Shown: piece by piece, positions 1 to 4,488 of the stretch
Numbering within the stretch: the first letter of the stretch is position 1
Layout of the letters: each line of letters starts with the position of its first letter
Source of the DNA: Candidatus Aenigmatarchaeota archaeon
GTDB taxonomy: Archaea; Aenigmatarchaeota; Aenigmatarchaeia; QMZP01
Assembly: GCA_016867675.1 (NCBI GenBank)
Contig: VGIZ01000024.1
Coordinates: 1-7,565, forward strand
Length of the DNA: 7,565 nt
Reading direction: 5' to 3'
Notes under the pieces: model-generated
Databases searched by the model: none
What the model was told of the DNA's origin: nothing
What the model saw: only the letters and a program-made list of their open reading frames with translations
Translations under genes and position numbers: made by a program

Positions 1-53
1 AGGAAGAGGAGGACGAGGTCATTGTCATCCGCAAGCGCGCGGAAGGGGTTTGA
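1..53 (+). CDS. 3' end of an unidentified gene (partial)
   Basis: Only the last 16 codons and a TGA stop (51-53) are inside the window, read from base 3. The tail reads EEEDEVIVIRKRAEGV: an acidic run followed by a basic end. The frame is chosen because it stops just before a T-rich tract that looks like an archaeal terminator, and because charged C-terminal tails of this kind are common. The other two plus-strand frames give Arg/Ser- or Gly/Arg-rich peptides that look less natural. No family can be assigned from so short a piece. Confidence 0.5.
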   Translation, partial: EEEDEVIVIRKRAEGV

Positions 54-64
54 TTCCTGCTCTG

Positions 65-78
65 TTTTTTATTTTATT
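65..78 (+). terminator. T-rich terminator after the partial gene
   Basis: A run of six T, then A, four T, A and two T starts 12 bases after the TGA stop at 51-53. Archaeal RNA polymerase stops at such oligo-T tracts without needing a hairpin. The tract lies between two convergent genes and reads as T only on the plus strand, so it serves the partial gene rather than the one at 81-404. Confidence 0.5.
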
Positions 79-80
79 GC

Positions 81-404
81 TTAATCAGCGTCAAGCATAT
101 CCCATATCTCTTCGGCAGACCATCGCTCTGTACCAACGTCATATCCGCCCACCTGCCGGACCTCCAGAACTTGCTCTTCAGGCGAGAATCTAAGGAGGCA
201 CCAATCGTCTATATATGTCCTTATTGTCGGCTTTTTCATGTGGGTGAACAGACTTGCGCAAGCCTGACCAACATAATCGAACAGCGTCAAGTCGGGCGCA
301 GACAAGTCAAGATAGAAGCTCCCGACCTTTCCTCCAAGCGTATGTATGGTTACTGTCAGCGGACCGCAATATCTCTCTTCCAGCCACGGAATGCTCGCAA
401 TCAT
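81..404 (-). CDS. hypothetical protein, 107 aa, directly downstream of tRNA-Leu
   Basis: I do not recognise this protein. It is a small soluble, acidic protein with no signal peptide or membrane segment. The N-terminal half looks beta-rich (PLTVTIHTLGGKVGSFYLDL), and the C-terminus ends in an acidic helix (SAEEIWDMLDAD). It has three scattered cysteines and no obvious metal site. The ATG at 402-404 is supported by a GGTGA ribosome site at 408-412, three bases upstream. The gene starts 10 nt after the 3' end of the tRNA-Leu on the same strand, so the two are probably one transcript and the mRNA would be freed when the tRNA 3' end is cut. Its codon use is less GC-biased than that of uppS or the elongation factor. 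That it is a real gene is likely; its function is unknown. Confidence 0.65.
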   Translation of the reverse strand: MIASIPWLEERYCGPLTVTIHTLGGKVGSFYLDLSAPDLTLFDYVGQACASLFTHMKKPTIRTYIDDWCLLRFSPEEQVLEVRQVGGYDVGTERWSAEEIWDMLDAD

Positions 405-407
405 GAT

Positions 408-412
408 TCACC
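408..412 (-). promoter_or_regulatory. ribosome binding site between tRNA and hypothetical gene
   Basis: GGTGA on the minus strand, three bases before the ATG at 404. It starts only two bases after the tRNA discriminator base (415). After tRNA 3' processing the site would sit at the very 5' end of the mRNA. Confidence 0.5.
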
Positions 413-414
413 TA

Positions 415-520
415 TGCGGAGAGTAAGATTCGAACTCACGAAGGCACTAAGCCACTGGATGTCTATCGTGGAAAATCCACAACCTTAGTCCAGCCCCTTT
501 GACCGCTTGGGTATCTCCGC
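415..520 (-). tRNA. tRNA-Leu, intron-containing, anticodon probably AAG
   Basis: A complete type II tRNA fold can be drawn. The acceptor stem GCGGAGA/TCTCCGC pairs perfectly, and the D arm is CCC-AAGCGGTCAAA-GGG. The anticodon stem CTGGA/TCCAG is interrupted by an intron. The long variable arm has a GGC/GCC stem, and the T arm is GTGAG-TTCGAAT-CTTAC. Discriminator A73 and the long variable arm indicate leucine rather than serine (G73). CCA is not encoded. Removing a 22-nt intron after position 37 gives an 84-nt tRNA with the seven-base loop CTAAGGA, so the anticodon is AAG (codon CUU, perhaps all CUN). A34 is unusual in archaea, which normally have GAG. Shifting the splice sites by one gives a six-base loop containing TAA, also leucine but structurally worse. 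Leucine identity is firm; the anticodon is less so. Confidence 0.9.
461..482 (-). other. tRNA-Leu intron at position 37/38 (bulge-helix-bulge)
   Basis: The exon-intron junctions fold as the archaeal splicing motif. The outer helix is the anticodon stem CTGGA/TCCAG and the 3' bulge is ACA (cut AC|A). The central four-pair helix is CTAA against ATAG, with three Watson-Crick pairs and one A-A mismatch. The 5' bulge is GGT (cut GG|T), and the inner helix is TGTGG/CCACG closed by an ATTTT loop. The tRNA splicing endonuclease recognises this shape and cuts inside the three-base bulges. The central mismatch makes it a relaxed form of the motif. An alternative cut one base earlier gives a 23-nt intron (461-483). 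Confidence 0.8.
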
Positions 521-538
521 GTCAAGAGCGCAGCGGGA

Positions 539-581
539 GACCACTGAGTTGGTATCGATGGATTGTCAACTCAGGCTGGTC
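539..581 (-). repeat. 13-bp imperfect hairpin in the tRNA-Leu upstream region
   Basis: GACCACTGAGTTG (539-551) pairs with CAACTCAG (567-574) and, after a two-base bulge (GC, 575-576), with TGGTC (577-581). This makes 5 + 8 base pairs around a 15-nt loop. It lies in the 101-bp gap between the PHP gene stop and the tRNA 5' end. No T tract follows it on the minus strand, so a bacterial-style terminator is unlikely. It may be a structured tRNA leader, a small RNA, or a 3' end structure of the PHP transcript. Confidence 0.6.
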
Positions 582-613
582 TACGCACATTTACTAACAT
601 CTTCTATGCGGTT

Positions 614-623
614 GATTTAAATT
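614..623 (-). promoter_or_regulatory. possible TATA box for the tRNA-Leu transcript
   Basis: AATTTAAAT-like sequence overlapping the stop codon of the PHP gene on the minus strand. It is the only good TATA-like element in the gap before the tRNA; none lies at the expected 25-30 bases from position 520. If used, initiation near 590 would give a leader of about 70 nt that contains the 539-581 hairpin. Read-through from the PHP gene is the alternative. Confidence 0.3.
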
Positions 624-1512
624 AGTAATACGCAATCACCTTCACGGCGCTGTATGCCGTGGCGATGCCGAGCCCAAATGGGGCCAGCGACTCCCATTTC
701 TCGTGGCCTGAGAAGACGTAGTTGTTGAGCATGTTCCTTGCAAGCCATCTCTTCGGCCCGCGGTAGTTGGCGTTTATGTATGACAGCACCTGCGGGTAGG
801 AGCTGAACAGCCGCTCCCTGACCCATTCCACCAGCGTGGGCAGGCTGGAGTAATTCCTCTCGAAGCTGACCTTTCCCTGCCTCAGGCTGACAAGGACTTC
901 GTCAATGCTGCCTGCATCAATGATGTTGCATGCCGTGCCTATCATGTCCAGCGAGTGCGCGTCCGAGCCCGCCACCATGACCTTGCCCTTCTTTTTCGCG
1001 CGCCTTTCGGCGGCCATGTTGCCCAGCCTGTCAAGGCTGAGCGCGTTGAAGACCTCGACAGCGTCCGCATGGTCCATGAACTTCCTGATGCCCCAGCTTT
1101 GCACGTCAAAGGGATGGACAGCGACGCAGACCGCGCCCTGCCCGCGGATGGCATCCATGGTGTCCAGCGGATCCATGCCCCTCCTGACAGGCTCGGTGAG
1201 TCCGAGCCCGATGATGTGGCCCGCGCTGCTGAGAATCTCCATGGCGGGGATGAAGACGACGCCCTGCTTTCTTGCCTCTGCTTTTGCTTCTGCCCAAGCC
1301 TTGTTGGTGTCGTGGTCTGATATTGCCACGCCCGCCAGCCCCATTCTCTTTGCATAGGCGATTATCTCCTTCGGGCTGGGCAGACCTTCAACAAACACCT
1401 TGGTGCCCCTGGAATAGCGGCTGTGGCAATGGAACTCGAAACGGCCGCCATGCACTTCTTGACGAACCTGCTTGATTTCCTTGGTTAATGCAGGAGAATC
1501 AAATCTTCCCAT
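622..1512 (-). CDS. PHP-domain metallohydrolase (putative phosphoesterase), 296 aa
   Basis: The PHP family uses a cluster of His/Asp/Glu-bound metal ions to hydrolyse phosphoesters. The motifs are visible in order: FHCHSRYS with H28 and H30; SDHDT with D66, H67 and D68; a MEIL glutamate at E92 followed by HIIGLG (H99); AVHPFD with H133; and GSDAH with D184 and H186. After GSDAH comes the usual PHP C-terminal segment (GTACNII, EEVL-like SIDEVLVSLRQGK). The last ~70 residues are a lineage-type extension ending in a mildly hydrophobic helix, too weak to call a membrane anchor. The ATG is supported by GAGGGG at 1520-1525, seven bases upstream. The substrate is unknown: relatives include 3',5'-nucleoside bisphosphate phosphatase/RNase AM (TrpH/YciV), histidinol phosphatase and polymerase-associated domains. 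It is transcribed divergently from uppS. Confidence 0.85.
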   Translation of the reverse strand: MGRFDSPALTKEIKQVRQEVHGGRFEFHCHSRYSRGTKVFVEGLPSPKEIIAYAKRMGLAGVAISDHDTNKAWAEAKAEARKQGVVFIPAMEILSSAGHIIGLGLTEPVRRGMDPLDTMDAIRGQGAVCVAVHPFDVQSWGIRKFMDHADAVEVFNALSLDRLGNMAAERRAKKKGKVMVAGSDAHSLDMIGTACNIIDAGSIDEVLVSLRQGKVSFERNYSSLPTLVEWVRERLFSSYPQVLSYINANYRGPKRWLARNMLNNYVFSGHEKWESLAPFGLGIATAYSAVKVIAYY

Positions 1513-1558
1513 AACTGAACCCCTCGTTCATAAGACCAATAAGATATGGTGGTTAAAC

Positions 1559-1567
1559 CTTTTAATA
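1559..1567 (-). promoter_or_regulatory. TATA box for the PHP gene
   Basis: TATTAAAAG on the minus strand, about 50 bases before the ATG at 1512. Initiation near 1537 would give a ~25-nt leader containing the GAGGGG ribosome site. It lies about 15 bases outside the left arm of the first inverted repeat (1583). Confidence 0.45.
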
Positions 1568-1582
1568 GAGGGCAGGGAATAA

Positions 1583-1622
1583 TAGCAAATCACAAATACA
1601 ACCACTAAATTGTGATTTGCTA
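1583..1622. repeat. perfect inverted repeat 1 in the PHP-uppS divergent region
   Basis: TAGCAAATCACAA (1583-1595) and its exact reverse complement (1610-1622) are separated by 14 bases. The 13-bp perfect arms are too long to be casual. The site lies about 20 bp upstream of the PHP gene TATA box and next to a second inverted repeat with a similar arm sequence. A paired operator for a dimeric regulator is the simplest reading; a structured RNA or a remnant of a small mobile element is possible. Confidence 0.75.
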
Positions 1623-1625
1623 GCT

Positions 1626-1662
1626 GCGTATCTCAAAATATATAAACATCTTTGAGATACGC
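1626..1662. repeat. perfect inverted repeat 2, enclosing a TATA box
   Basis: GCGTATCTCAAA (1626-1637) and its exact reverse complement (1651-1662) are separated by 13 bases that hold TATATAAA. The arm matches that of repeat 1 at 9 of 12 positions (shared pattern GCnnATCnCAAA). Arm length and spacer (12 + 13) also resemble repeat 1 (13 + 14). A protein bound here would cover or flank the promoter, so repression of uppS, or of both divergent genes, is the likely effect. Confidence 0.75.
1639..1646 (+). promoter_or_regulatory. TATA box, probably for uppS
   Basis: TATATAAA in the centre of inverted repeat 2. It predicts initiation near 1670 and a leader of nearly 60 nt before the uppS ATG at 1728. 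The reverse strand also reads TTTATATA, so use in the other direction cannot be excluded. Confidence 0.45.
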
Positions 1663-1727
1663 TATAATAACCAAATTTCACATTTAAGCAATAATGTCCA
1701 AATCTTATCCATGTGTGGGTGTAGCAG

Positions 1728-2429
1728 ATGAAAAACGTGCCGAGGTCGCTGGCCGTCATTCCTGACGGCAATCGCCGCTGCGCCAAGCGGCTCATGCTCC
1801 AGCCATGGAAGGGCCATGAATGGGGCGCGAAGAAGCTGGAGGAGGTCTTTGGTTGGTGCAGGGAGCTGGGCATCAAAGACCTGACGTTCTACACGCTCTC
1901 GCTGGAGAACCTGGAGAGCAGGCCGAAAACCGAGCTGAACCACCTTTACGACATCGCAAGGAAAGAGTTCAAACGGGTGAACACGGACAGGAGCCACTTC
2001 GTGCACAGGGACAAGGTCAGGCTCTACTTCTTCGGCGACCTTGAAAAGCTGCCGAAGGACCTGCAGGAAGAGATGAGGAAGGCGCAGGAGATGACCAGGT
2101 CATATTCCAGGTTCAGGATAAACTACGCTGTCGCCTACGGCGGGCGGCAGGAGATAGTCGGCGCGTGCAGGAAATTAGCTGCTGAGTGCAGCGACCCGAA
2201 CTCCATCAGCGAGGAGATGCTGCGCCACAGCCTGCAGACAAACGGAAGCCTTGACCCTGACCTCATCATCAGGACAGGCGGCGAGAAGAGGCTTTCCAAC
2301 TTCCTGCTGTTCCAGTCCGCCTATTCAGAGCTTTCCTTCATTGACAGCTTCTGGCCTGACCTCACAAAGGAGCAGTTCGTCGCAGCCATCAAGGACTTCG
2401 CAAACAGGAAGAGAAGGTTCGGGAAGTAG
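1728..2429 (+). CDS. uppS: cis-prenyltransferase (undecaprenyl/polyprenyl diphosphate synthase family), 233 aa
   Basis: Makes long Z-prenyl diphosphates from isopentenyl diphosphate. In archaea these become the dolichol-type lipid carriers for glycosylation of surface proteins. Family signatures are all present: IPDGNRR with catalytic Asp13, GHEWGAKK with His30, TFYTLSLEN (51-61), INYAVAYGGR (131-140), LIIRTGGEKRLSNFLLFQSAYSE around 179-201 with Arg182, Arg188 and Ser190, FWPD (208-211) and the terminal FANRKRRFG. The length is slightly short but complete. The tryptophan usual after DGNxR is Cys18 here, and the usual LLWQ is LLFQ. GGGTGT at 1717-1722 supports the ATG; the ATG at 1711 is out of frame. 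The gene ends 7 bp from the stop of a convergent gene. The product chain length cannot be told from sequence alone. Confidence 0.93.
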   Translation: MKNVPRSLAVIPDGNRRCAKRLMLQPWKGHEWGAKKLEEVFGWCRELGIKDLTFYTLSLENLESRPKTELNHLYDIARKEFKRVNTDRSHFVHRDKVRLYFFGDLEKLPKDLQEEMRKAQEMTRSYSRFRINYAVAYGGRQEIVGACRKLAAECSDPNSISEEMLRHSLQTNGSLDPDLIIRTGGEKRLSNFLLFQSAYSELSFIDSFWPDLTKEQFVAAIKDFANRKRRFGK

Positions 2430-2436
2430 ATTCCGC

Positions 2437-3114
2437 CTAGTCAATCTGCGTGGCATGCCATTTTCTGAAAAATTCTTCGAGGTCCTTGGAAAAACCCCTG
2501 TATGCGCGCAAGGGGACGCCGGCATTAAGTCTAAGCACCCTTTTTCCGTTACTCGGCGACCCCAAGAAGCTGTACACCTCATTATGCTCTATTTCCCAAT
2601 AATATATTTCATGTATTAAATCGAGCGACCTGATAACTTCTTCCACCAGCATTGCGTATCTCGGAGGTACAAGATATGCCCTGATGGTCTGGTCGTTGCA
2701 ACAGAAAACGCAAGGCCCTTGCATGTGTTTTCTTAGCAGGGCTGTCATGTCAACCAGCACGGCCTCTGCCTGGCTGAAACGCGGCTCAACGGTTTCAAAT
2801 TCGTAAGGCGGCAGCGCCCTCTTCAGCCTCTGATAGGGGGGCCCGTTGAATATAGAGTTGTCTTCCAGCAACTCCCAACCTTCATGAATGGCATATCCAA
2901 GATCCCCCGATTTATCCAGCCTTGCCATGGCATCCATGCAGGAAGCCAGCTCAGCATCCGCTGGTCCGCCAAGGTGCTTTCTCCAGTCACAACCTCCCTT
3001 ATCGATGGCTTCCATCATCTGATCGGTTATTGCGCGTGTTCGCTCAAATGCGTCCGTGATGCAGCGCGCCTGAGCTACCGTCATGCTGGCAACATGCTGC
3101 TGTTCTCCACCCAT
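2437..3114 (-). CDS. hypothetical protein, 225 aa, with a CxxCC cluster
   Basis: I do not recognise this family. The N-terminal ~130 residues look mostly helical (for example QARCITDAFERTRAITDQM and SQAEAVLVDMTALLRKHM). They are followed by GPCVFCCNDQTIRAYLVP with Cys135, Cys138 and Cys139, a conspicuous cluster near the middle. The rest looks alpha/beta and ends in a helix (SKDLEEFFRKWH). There is no signal peptide or membrane segment. The ATG at 3114 is favoured because a TATA box lies ~30 bases upstream (leaderless start); no ribosome site precedes it. Met11 is a second candidate. Codon use is less GC-biased than in uppS, fitting an accessory gene. It follows the nucleotidyltransferase gene on the same strand but has its own promoter. 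Confidence 0.7.
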   Translation of the reverse strand: MGGEQQHVASMTVAQARCITDAFERTRAITDQMMEAIDKGGCDWRKHLGGPADAELASCMDAMARLDKSGDLGYAIHEGWELLEDNSIFNGPPYQRLKRALPPYEFETVEPRFSQAEAVLVDMTALLRKHMQGPCVFCCNDQTIRAYLVPPRYAMLVEEVIRSLDLIHEIYYWEIEHNEVYSFLGSPSNGKRVLRLNAGVPLRAYRGFSKDLEEFFRKWHATQID

Positions 3115-3137
3115 GATAAAGTATTGGGCCTTAAGAC

Positions 3138-3149
3138 TAAAATATTTTA
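3138..3149 (-). promoter_or_regulatory. TATA box for the 2437-3114 gene
   Basis: TAAAATATTTTA, a perfect palindrome centred about 30 bases before the ATG at 3114. This spacing predicts a leaderless or nearly leaderless transcript and supports that start codon. Confidence 0.5.
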
Positions 3150-3186
3150 CGGTAGGAAGCGGGGGTTCTGGAAATGATGCCGGCGG

Positions 3187-3804
3187 TCAGCCAGGAATTG
3201 AAGCTTCAAACACCCTGAACTCGACCTTCTGCCTCCTCAAAAACTCTGCCATAGTTTTAGAGCTCTCAACAGGAACCATGAAGCAGCCCTTGGCTACCCT
3301 TTCCCCGCCGCTCTTCCCAAGCAGCCCCCTGTAAATCTTGCCGTAATGCTTGTATCCGAAGATTGCCCTTTGCACGAAAACCCTTTTGGATTCCGGCCTG
3401 ACATTCTCCACGCTGAAAATGGACATCATCCGCCCTTCAGGCATGCCCGAATACCTGCCGTAAAGCAGTATGTTGTTGGCTGATATGCTGCCGTGGAGGT
3501 CTTTCCATTCCTCAAGCCTGCCTGCGATGCACGATATCCTGTTCTTTACGCCGAGCCTTCTCCATTTCTGGAACCACAGGCTAGAACAGAAGTCATCGGC
3601 CAGCGAATTCGCTTCGGCTTCGGCTTTCTTCGACGGGGCCTCAATGTCAACGAATATGTCGACATCGCTGCGCGGCGTAAAGTCGCCCCGCGGCACCGAA
3701 CCGTATAGTATGATGTTCCTGGCCTTGTGCTTCCCAACGAAGCCCTCGCTTATCAGGAACGAGGCGAAATCTGCAGCCATGGCAACAAGCGTTTCTTTAT
3801 TCAA
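3187..3804 (-). CDS. nucleotidyltransferase-domain protein (MNT-like), 205 aa
   Basis: The N-terminal half holds the Pol-beta superfamily signature ILYGSVPRGDFTPRSDVDIF: GSx2G followed by the metal-binding DVD pair, which transfers a nucleotide to a target. The C-terminal half (FGYKHYGKIYRGLL, MVPVESSKTMAEFL) is an extra domain not found in the shortest MNT antitoxins. The reading frame is open up to a TTG at 3831. I place the start at the TTG at 3802-3804 because GGGTGAG (3809-3815) lies just upstream. This start overlaps the end of the preceding gene by 8 bases, a coupling arrangement; ATG 3780 has no ribosome site. With the helical protein encoded upstream it forms a pair typical of HEPN-MNT toxin-antitoxin systems, where the MNT partner neutralises the HEPN RNase by AMPylation. 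That role here is inference. Confidence 0.8.
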   Translation of the reverse strand: MNKETLVAMAADFASFLISEGFVGKHKARNIILYGSVPRGDFTPRSDVDIFVDIEAPSKKAEAEANSLADDFCSSLWFQKWRRLGVKNRISCIAGRLEEWKDLHGSISANNILLYGRYSGMPEGRMMSIFSVENVRPESKRVFVQRAIFGYKHYGKIYRGLLGKSGGERVAKGCFMVPVESSKTMAEFLRRQKVEFRVFEASIPG

Positions 3805-4189
3805 GTTTCTCACCCAGTATGCCTTCAACAATCTCTTTTATTTTGTAAAAGCTTTCGAGAATTTCATCTATGGAACTCTCAGGCCTCGGCGAACCGTAGC
3901 AAAGCGGGTTTCGCAGCTCTTCTATGTTCCACATCAGCCTGAGTATCTCCTCTTTGCGCGGGAAATCGAAAGGCATCTTCTGGCTTAAAACGCCCTTCGA
4001 CTTGAACCAGCCGTGATTGATTTGGAAGTCCAGCTGCACCTTCATCAGCCTGTGGAGCAGTATGGATAGCACCTCGACAGAACCGGCTGACGCATGGAAG
4101 CCTATGGACGACTGGTTGTCCTGCCTGACGGCCCATTCCAGCGCCCTCAGATGCTCGCGCAGCTTCAACGCATGGTTTTCCAGCTTCAT
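3797..4189 (-). CDS. helical HEPN-like partner of the nucleotidyltransferase, 130 aa
   Basis: An all-helical protein of HEPN size in the position of the HEPN gene, directly upstream of a nucleotidyltransferase. Features visible are a first helix KLREHLRALEWAVRQ, a GFHASAGSVEVLSILLHRLMK helix, the segment QINHGWFKSKG, and EELRNPLCYGSPRPES before the last helix (DEILESFYKIKEIVEGIL). HEPN RNases carry a polar-x3-His motif after Arg (RNxxxH or a longer spacing). Here Arg-Asn is followed by PLCYG and no His, so RNase activity is doubtful. It may be an inactive or divergent HEPN, or a substrate-recruiting subunit. The ATG is supported by AGGTG at 4196-4200, six bases upstream. The last bases overlap the nucleotidyltransferase start, so the two are translated together. 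Confidence 0.7.
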   Translation of the reverse strand: MKLENHALKLREHLRALEWAVRQDNQSSIGFHASAGSVEVLSILLHRLMKVQLDFQINHGWFKSKGVLSQKMPFDFPRKEEILRLMWNIEELRNPLCYGSPRPESSIDEILESFYKIKEIVEGILGEKLE

Positions 4190-4210
4190 TAGTTACACCT
4201 GTAATTGTTA

Positions 4211-4279
4211 TTTAATTACGTTCGTATATATAAGCTTTAATTACACTCGTAATTTACTCTATGTTACATACGTAATTAC
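4211..4279. repeat. TAATTAC-type repeat cluster around the HEPN-MNT promoter
   Basis: TTTAATTACGTTCGT (4211-4225) and TTTAATTACACTCGT (4236-4250) match at 13 of 15 positions and stand 25 bp apart, one on each side of the TATA box. Related elements are GTAATTTAC (4249-4257), the palindrome GTAATTAC (4272-4279, overlapping the stop codon of the ribbon-helix-helix gene) and GTAATTG (4201-4207). The arrangement looks like an operator array for a small dimeric repressor. The adjacent ribbon-helix-helix protein is the obvious candidate. Confidence 0.6.
4225..4233 (-). promoter_or_regulatory. TATA box for the HEPN-like/MNT operon
   Basis: TTATATATA on the minus strand, centred about 40 bases before the ATG at 4189. 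Initiation near 4203 leaves a short leader that still contains the AGGTG ribosome site (4196-4200). It is flanked by two near-identical 15-bp direct repeats. Confidence 0.55.
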
Positions 4280-4488
4280 ATGCTCTCAATCAGCTCGTCC
4301 AGCAGCGCGCTCATGTTCCTGCCTGTGCGCGCGGACTCGGCCTTCAGCCTGTCGTAATTGAACTGCTTGATGGTGAAGCTGCGCAGGATTTTCCTGGTCG
4401 GCAGCTTGCCTGTGCGGTCGTAATATTCAAGCATGTCGGCGCATCTTTTGTTTTCCTTCATTATCCTTTCAATGTCTTTCCATTGCAT
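4276..4488 (-). CDS. ribbon-helix-helix protein, probable antitoxin, 70 aa
   Basis: Residues ~34-70 fit a ribbon-helix-helix DNA-binding unit: a strand (KILRSFTIKQF), helix one (NYDRLKAESARTG), the turn RNMS, and helix two (ALLDELIESM). The first ~33 residues form a charged helical arm (WKDIERIMKENKRCADMLEYY). The ATG at 4488 lies inside the end of the Fic/Doc gene, giving a 20-base overlap. GGTGAGG immediately precedes it, with close spacing. By position and fold it should be the antitoxin and autorepressor of the module, but it follows the toxin instead of preceding it as in phd-doc. The repeats at 4211-4279 may be its operators. Confidence 0.75.
   Translation of the reverse strand: MQWKDIERIMKENKRCADMLEYYDRTGKLPTRKILRSFTIKQFNYDRLKAESARTGRNMSALLDELIESM

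Noticed and set aside
171..488. Plus-strand open frame of 105 codons
   Set aside because: It runs antisense through the 107-aa gene and the tRNA-Leu, which folds perfectly on the minus strand.
415..520. Reading the anticodon as UAA with a 23-nt intron
   Set aside because: It leaves a six-base anticodon loop without U33 and reduces the central splicing helix to three pairs; kept only as an alternative.
521..621. C/D-box small RNA in the tRNA upstream region
   Set aside because: CTGA-like bases occur but no RTGATGA box C at a suitable distance.
905..1357. Long open frames on the plus strand, and one more on the minus strand, within the PHP gene
   Set aside because: They lie inside a gene with clear catalytic motifs in its own frame; their Ser/Pro/Ala-rich or Arg-rich composition is typical of GC-rich shadow frames.
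1583..1662. CRISPR-like or satellite repeat
   Set aside because: Only two inverted, non-identical units with no regular direct repeats or spacers.
3805..3831. TTG at 3831 as start of the nucleotidyltransferase
   Set aside because: The GGGTGAG site lies downstream of it and points to the TTG at 3804.
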